NCBI GenBank assembly: GCA_021234155.1
Contig: JAJEKV010000085.1
Location: 624,001 to 688,000 of the forward strand
Length of the DNA stretch: 64,000 nucleotides
Origin: Isoetes taiwanensis
Lineage: Eukaryota; Streptophyta; Lycopodiopsida; Isoetales; Isoetaceae
Direction: 5' to 3'
Part shown: positions 59,205-64,000 of the stretch, piece by piece
How positions within the stretch are numbered: the stretch's first letter is position 1
Layout: each line of letters begins with the position of its first letter
Notes under the pieces: generated by a model
Told to the model about the DNA's origin: nothing
What the model saw: only the letters and a program-made list of their open reading frames with translations
Database searches by the model: none
Position numbers and translations under genes: made by a program

Positions 59205-60125
59205 TTTTCTTTTCGGCATCCTTTGTGGTCAGCTATTTCCATGCCCGACTTTCTTTCCTTTTACTCTTTTGGTTTAAATTAGAACTCACAGAATCTGCCT
59301 TCATTCTCAGCTTCAGATGATTGCTTTGTTATTGATTCATGGATACTATTGTTTTCCAGGGCTATCTGCTGGCCAAGATCTAATTTTGCATCCACATCGA
59401 GAGGTACTCCATCTAAATCTGTGCTTTGAGATTCTTTACTTTGGAGCTGCAGCTATTAGAGAATGCTAGTATTGATTTGGAAATGGGAGCTTTGGATCAA
59501 AATGCGTTCACCACCTATAAGAAACCTTGTTACATTCCAAGGACTCCTTTTTCATGTTGCACAAATGTTAAATTTTCCATGTTTAAACTGTCTTCTTATG
59601 CATGCATAGCATATGACATTGATATGACATATGTGGTGTCTTCCCATAGTTGTTCTAGTGAACAAACTAGTTCTTCTAGTGAACAAGCCAGAGCATGCTA
59701 CAATGTCTACATAAATAAAACCATGAGTAGCTAGTGAACTAACACTTAGGTCCTCGTGTAGCGCTGCGACCACAACATTTGTATAGTATTTCAAGAGTAT
59801 CAAGTCCTATTAGTTACAAATCTCTCTTCATTTGAGGCATTTCTTATATTTTAATATCTAATGTTAATGCTTGCTTTAGGTTGGAAGCTTAGCATGGGAC
59901 CAAGAATTTGTCAATATGTCAAATATGCAATTTAGATATGTTAACACAAGACGAAAACTTGGATTGTTCAAAGAGTGCTCAACATGCCTATGTTGCACAG
60001 ATACATCTAAGACATATTGCTTTTATTCTGCATGTTGTTACTCTATTGATTGCATTTCATCGGGACTACAGTATGGCCAGTGTGCATTTACTCCTGTTTC
60101 TTGTAACTGTCTAGATTGCTCATAA
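59170..60125 (+). CDS. Secreted cysteine-rich protein, DUF7866-like (3 exons, 115 aa)
   Basis: Exons 59170-59227, 59360-59403 and 59880-60125 join in frame across two introns (TTTGTG|GTCAGC ... TTTCCAG|GGCTAT; CGAGAG|GTACTC ... GCTTTAG|GTTGGA). Residues 1-24 form a signal peptide (MAVASPSIFVASFLFGILCG then LSAGQ). The mature part has NTRRKLGLFKECSTCLCC, then TYCFYSACCYSIDC, and ends GQCAFTPVSCNCLDCS. This spacing of CXXCXCC, CC...DC and CXFTPXXCNCXXC matches plant DUF7866 proteins (R-K-L...C..CKCC, CCF.IDC, GVCAF.P.TCNC). The family's role is not established; secretion and disulphide folding follow from the sequence. Introns and frame are intact and no repeat lies inside. The start is the first ATG giving a signal peptide. 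This is the best intact host gene in the window. Confidence 0.8.
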
Positions 60126-60664
60126 CTTTCTTGCTGATGGAACTATTTTATGCAACAACAATTGGTCTTCAAGAAAGATAATTGCATTATGATATTTCTA
60201 TTTAATCCAGCATTTTATTTTATTTGTAAGCCAATTTACATTTACATGCCTAAATGTCTTTTTAGACCCACTGAGATGTTGGCATGCTAGATAAATATAT
60301 TTTGATTTGAAGTGTTATTTTTTCATTTACTTAGATTGAATTTGAATTGAGCTCTAAATTAGCAAACGAAAAAAAAATATCATGTGAAGAATGTATTTGC
60401 TTGCTATGTCCTAATGATCTTATTGAAGAAGTTTTGGATTGGAAAACTATCCTAATGTAGTTGACTAAGGACCATTTTTGTTCTCCATCCTCAGAGTGGG
60501 ACGTGAAGGTTTTGGAATTCAACGTGCATCCAGAGAGAAGGGCAACTCCCATTGGATGAAGGAGGCATAGGGTTGGGTATGGGTAGCAGAGTCAACCAAG
60601 TCAAAGAACATGTGGACATTGTTTTGACATTTTTGGGAATTTGCTAAGCCGTCTTGAGCTATTT
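60126..60664. other. 3' flank of the DUF7866-like gene, no gene seen
   Basis: AT-rich sequence. No polyadenylation signal is clear. The short minus-strand frame at 60331-60552 shows nothing recognisable. Confidence 0.4.
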
Positions 60665-61131
60665 TGTGTGATGCCTAGTAGGTGTCATACACCTATGCGA
60701 GAACAAGAAAAACTACGCAAGAAATATGTGAAGAATATATTAGAACATTAGAAATACTTGATAGATTAGAGCAAAATACAAGGGTCTGAGTTAGAAAGCT
60801 CAAGACTAGCATTGAATTGGAATAGTTTGACGAGAATGAGGCTCCTCTATATATATATCTAGGCCAATAGTGGACATCACGTCATTCCAACGGATGGATC
60901 GTGCCAAATGCTGCATATACCTGTAGGTTCTGGAATGTTTCAAAACCTCCTGAAAACTGCTGCGCATATGAGGACAATGCAAGAGAATATCTTCAAGGAA
61001 AATATGTACTTCAGTTGGCAAAGGTATATGGCTTGCCGCAAGTTCGAACCCTGCCTCGTGCAACTACTTTATAACATCCGTGTGACGACCGTCTTTGCAC
61101 ATATGGGTACAATACTCGTATGAATGCCACA
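60665..61131 (-). repeat. Ty3/gypsy (chromovirus) 3' LTR, 467 bp
   Basis: On the minus strand it begins TGTGGCATTCATACGAG and ends GGCATCACACA, with TG...CA ends. A TATATATAT stretch (60846-60859) serves as a TATA candidate on the minus strand. It directly follows a polypurine tract and the chromodomain of the element. The tRNA-like stretch at 61006-61075 lies inside it. Confidence 0.7.
61006..61075 (+). repeat. tRNA-like A/B-box relic within the LTR
   Basis: CTTCAGTTGGCAAAGG resembles a tRNA D-arm/A box, and AAGTTCGAACCCTGC a T-arm/B box, about 30 bases apart. The T stem does not pair fully and no acceptor stem closes it, so it is not a tRNA gene. It may be a SINE trace. Confidence 0.4.
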
Positions 61132-61145
61132 CCATCCCTCTCTTA
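61132..61145 (-). promoter_or_regulatory. Polypurine tract of the chromovirus
   Basis: On the minus strand TAAGAGAGGGATGG runs directly into the LTR start TGTGGC. Confidence 0.6.
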
Positions 61146-61189
61146 TAATAGCAATGAGTCCTTGAAGTTGGAGTCGGAGTACTCGAACT

Positions 61190-61800
61190 TAGCTTATCCG
61201 GAAAATGTCGGTGGAACTCTGCAATTTGCATTAGTCAAATTCTTGGCAGTCTCTCAGATTCTATCACTTGAAGAATATCCTTCCTAATCGACAAAGTAAA
61301 ACAATCACCGATGAAGAAACTTAGAGTCCAAAATCTCTTGAACCTCCGCAGATCATCAATTTCCACTCGTGGAGGCAATGGAGAAATTTGATCTAGGAAA
61401 GAATTAGGTGTGTGTCGCTCTGAAATGAAACATGAAATACTGGATGGAGATGAACTGTTGGAGGGAGCTCGAACTGGATTGCCCATCGCTAATTTGAGCC
61501 ATAATCCGGTAAGGATCAAAGCGACAATAGTCAAGCTTATTGCAGAGACGTGAGGTAGGAAGGTCCCTACGCAAAAGCCAAATGTAGAAGCTTCCTAGTT
61601 ATGTAAATCAGCATACTGTTGATAGCATTCTTGTGCCCGTAGAAGATGGTGTTCAAGATTCGATTGAAGAACCTGAAGTTTCTTGAGCCGAGACTCAGTA
61701 CTAGGATTGACAGAGTCATATCCAGCGATACTCAGAGACCAATAAGGATGAAGAATGAAATCTGAGCAATAAAAACATATATTGGGAAGACAAACTCAGC
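61190..61800 (-). pseudogene. Ty3/gypsy integrase C-terminus and chromodomain remnant
   Basis: Minus-strand pieces GYDSVNPSTESRLKKLQVLQ and QECYQQYADLH (integrase tail helix), DPYRIMAQISDGQ and RHTPNSFLDQISPLPPRVEI (the GPF/Y-module region and linker), then EVQEILDSKFLHR, LFYFVD, EGYSSSDRI and NLTNANCRVPPTFSG. The last group is a chromodomain with three in-frame stops, two at expected Trp codons. Two frame changes separate the blocks. Chromodomains guide such elements to modified histones. Upstream pol is not found before 62480, so only the 3' end is here. Confidence 0.75.
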
Positions 61801-62480
61801 TAATGAAAGGCAATTGACCCCATCATCCTACTCATAAAAGGAAACACGTGATACTGGTACAATAATCACATTGGACAAAATACAAAAGGAAGCATAATTG
61901 ATAACCACATTGTTCAAAAATAAAAGAACAATAAAACATGGAAGTTCTAACAAAATCAATGATGTGTTCCTGCAAAGGAAACATGGAAAGAAAAGGGGAA
62001 GTCATAGAAAACTTCAAGATGTGTCCATTCAAAGGAGTATGAGCAAAAGAAATGGAAAAATTATAACAAAAGCATAGATCTACAGTTAGACATCACTTGT
62101 ATTTCAAAGCAAAATCAGAGTAAAATGCCAAAAGAAAGAACAAGAAAATGTTTTCCATTACCTTATGTATTTACTTCATTATTTCTTTATAGCTAAGCAA
62201 CATGGTGGAACAAATCAGCTAAAGTTAATCCTTGCCGCATTTGTGTCAAACTAAAAACACATAAATATAGAAAAAAGTAGGTTTATTTACTTAAAAAGAT
62301 GCTCTCCTACAAAGCTTGCAATAATTGCATTCCAGGTACAACATCCTTGTGCTATAATCCTCTTCCTTGTCAAGCATTGCCATATGCTGAAATAAATGCG
62401 ATCAATGTCAATAAGTTTGGATGTGAGTGGCTTTAAATAAGCATAAAACAATAATAGTTCCTCTGAATAAGAAGATACCA
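61801..62480. other. 680 bp without a recognisable feature
   Basis: AT-rich. It lies where the rest of the gypsy pol gene would be expected but shows no pol motif; probably foreign or decayed sequence. Confidence 0.4.
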
Positions 62481-62489
62481 AAGGGCGTA

Positions 62490-62676
62490 GCTGGGCGCTG
62501 GGGTTCTGACAGCGAAACTTTGATAGGCGATATCTCTCTTATCTGGTGTCAGAGTTTGGCATGCTTGGGCTCGTTGGAGAGCTTGCTCTGAGCTCTTTCC
62601 GCAGGTGCATAGCATCAGCTGTTTTGCATGTGGCTTGTTGCCTCAAACAGCTGATTTCCAGACTGGTTCGGATGTC
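62490..62676 (+). promoter_or_regulatory. Probable 5' UTR of an L1 LINE
   Basis: An abrupt rise in GC content starts about 62485 (GGCGCTGGGGTTCTGACAGC) and continues into ORF1 without a break. L1 elements carry an internal promoter in this position; no defined site can be shown. Confidence 0.4.
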
Positions 62677-64000
62677 ATGGCTCCTGCCAGACAGGCTGAT
62701 GGGGGATCGATTGAGCCTCATGGCTTGGGGCTGAAACCAAGGGAGATGGCGAGGAGAAAGAATCCTCTAGTAAAAGGGAAGGGCGCGGGTCTCGGCATGC
62801 ATGAAGAGGCGCGGGCTATAGGAAGTGGCATGCAATTGGTGGCAGAGATGAGGGAGCTCTTGGAATCCCCCTCGGTTGAGAGGTATGTGGATTGCTCTTC
62901 CTCTCAATATAATTCTGAGACCCCAGTAGATTGTGTTTTGGAGACTCCGGTCTTGATTCCATCAAGCATGCCCCCTTTGGAAACTGGATCTGTGATGCCC
63001 TCTTCCCCTGTGCTTGGGAAGGGATCACTTGCTGGTGATGTGCCCTCTTCTAGGGTGCATGTAGCTGATGTGCCTCCTGGGGTGCCCCTGGATACCTCTC
63101 AGGTTGCCAGGGCGGCAGCCCCGCCTCCTGTGCGCCCGGCCTGGCGGAGCAATGACACTGTTGCTCGCATCACTCAGCCGGGGTTTTCAGATTGGATCAA
63201 GCGCAAGGCTCCGGAGTGTAGGACTGCCCATATTCAAGAGGCTCTGAAATTTGTGGAGGATCATCACTCTGTTGACCTGCAGGCAGCTCTTCCAGAGACT
63301 CCATGGATAGATATTGATCATACCAGGCATGTTCAGGCCATTGAGAATCTAGTTTCATTTGCGGTATTGGGCTACTTCACGGGTTACATATTGGACACCC
63401 GGAGGTTTAGCTCTTGGCTTGCCGGACATTTGAGGCGGATTGGTTTGCCCAAGTATCAGTCTCTGAAATTCCTACCAAATAATTTCTTCATAATCATGTT
63501 CGAGGCTGAGTCTTCCGTGCGGCAATTGGTTAGTCGGGGGGTGGATACTTTGGGTGAATCATATGTGTTGTATCAGTATTATACTCCGGCAATGTCCACC
63601 AGTTCTTTGACAGCGGTTAAAATCCCGTGTTGGTTCCAGATTCAGGATCTTCCTTCTGATCTGATGGTGCCTGATTTCTTGGTTTCTATGGCTAATGGCC
63701 TGGATGTATATTTGGCTCATTCTATTGTGCAGGTCCCCAAGATCTGTGTTGCTCTGCCTACTTTGCAGCCTGTGCCTACTTCTCTTCCAGTGCGTAGTGG
63801 TCCCTGGCATTTTCTCTTCCGATTGAAGCTTTTGAATGGCTCTGAGATCCGGCGGATGTTTGCATCTATTGTGCTACCATCTGACCCTGTTGATGATCCT
63901 GTTGGTGCTTGTGATGTGATAGGGGTTGCGGGTGCTTATGCAGGGTCCCAGGATTCCTCTGTTCCTGAAGCAACAGGCAGAGGACTCCGTGGTGCAATGA
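62677..64000 (+). CDS. L1 LINE ORF1 protein, DUF4283-like (partial, runs off window)
   Basis: Open from ATG at 62677 to the window end, at least 441 codons with no stop. The first ~150 residues are Pro/Ser-rich and low in structure. Then come SNDTVARITQPGFSDWIKRK, and a DUF4283-like domain (about 225-390) with SLKFLPNNFFIIMFEAESS, LGESYVLYQYYTP, KIPCWFQIQDLPSDLM and FLVSMANGLDVYL. This is the ORF1 (Gag-like, RNA-binding) protein of plant L1 elements; a CCHC knuckle would be expected further on. The codons are GC-richer than the neighbourhood and the frame is undamaged, so this copy is young. ORF2 would lie beyond the window. Confidence 0.8.
   Translation, partial: MAPARQADGGSIEPHGLGLKPREMARRKNPLVKGKGAGLGMHEEARAIGSGMQLVAEMRELLESPSVERYVDCSSSQYNSETPVDCVLETPVLIPSSMPPLETGSVMPSSPVLGKGSLAGDVPSSRVHVADVPPGVPLDTSQVARAAAPPPVRPAWRSNDTVARITQPGFSDWIKRKAPECRTAHIQEALKFVEDHHSVDLQAALPETPWIDIDHTRHVQAIENLVSFAVLGYFTGYILDTRRFSSWLAGHLRRIGLPKYQSLKFLPNNFFIIMFEAESSVRQLVSRGVDTLGESYVLYQYYTPAMSTSSLTAVKIPCWFQIQDLPSDLMVPDFLVSMANGLDVYLAHSIVQVPKICVALPTLQPVPTSLPVRSGPWHFLFRLKLLNGSEIRRMFASIVLPSDPVDDPVGACDVIGVAGAYAGSQDSSVPEATGRGLRGAM

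Noticed and set aside
61006-61075. Functional tRNA gene
   Set aside because: The T stem is mismatched and there is no acceptor stem or credible anticodon arm.
1-64000. Telomeric repeats near the Penelope-like element
   Set aside because: No tandem TTTAGGG or similar array was seen on either strand.

Overview
The window is nuclear DNA from a land plant with a large, repeat-rich genome. The evidence is spliceosomal GT-AG introns, a plant-type Ty1/copia element primed by initiator Met-tRNA, a Ty3/gypsy chromovirus, plant L1 LINEs with a DUF4283-like ORF1, and a small plant cysteine-rich secreted-protein gene. I cannot name the species. A conifer, cycad, fern or lycophyte would fit the Penelope-like element and the long decayed intergenic tracts, but that is inference.

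Layout. (1) About 2.27-21.10 kb (copy A) and 21.10-40.0 kb (copy B) are two head-to-tail copies of one ~18.8 kb segment; 1-2.27 kb belongs to A only. Each copy holds, in order: the remains of a minus-strand gene combining a histone-H3-like N-terminus, a ParB-like domain and a DNA-methyltransferase-like domain; an array of GC-rich palindromes; a plus-strand gene with a DUF7869-type domain (GHTHEDID); ~2.3 kb without a clear gene; the 3' exons of a spliced plant gene, possibly kinesin-like; ~5 kb of unassigned sequence; and the 5' part of a copia element. (2) 36.48-49.70 kb is that copia element: LTRs, PBS, PPT, remains of gag, protease, integrase and RT, and a 1.6 kb AGAATCT-type satellite. It is split by a large insertion at 38.45-46.69 kb flanked by an 11-bp duplication. 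The insertion carries two ~1.9 kb direct repeats around a 4.1 kb core that codes on the minus strand for a Cys/His-rich protein and a Penelope-like reverse transcriptase. (3) 50-53.7 kb has little. (4) 53.77-56.0 kb is a 5'-truncated L1 with a poly(A) tail. (5) 59.17-60.13 kb is an intact three-exon gene for a 115-aa secreted cysteine-rich protein (DUF7866-like) behind paired G-boxes. (6) 60.66-61.8 kb is the 3' end of a minus-strand chromovirus: LTR, PPT, chromodomain and integrase tail. (7) 62.5-64 kb is the 5' end of an L1 with a long open ORF1 that runs off the window.

History. The nesting order can be read directly. A host repeat, present unfilled at 58.65-59.02 kb, received the copia element, and the copia element received the Penelope-like insertion. 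Copy A ends inside that insertion, so the duplication, or an assembly duplication, came last. Many A/B differences sit at CAG/CTG sites and spare the gene exons. That pattern is what uncorrected long-read errors at CHG-methylated cytosines would leave, so much of the apparent decay in 1-40 kb and 45.3-46.5 kb may be technical.
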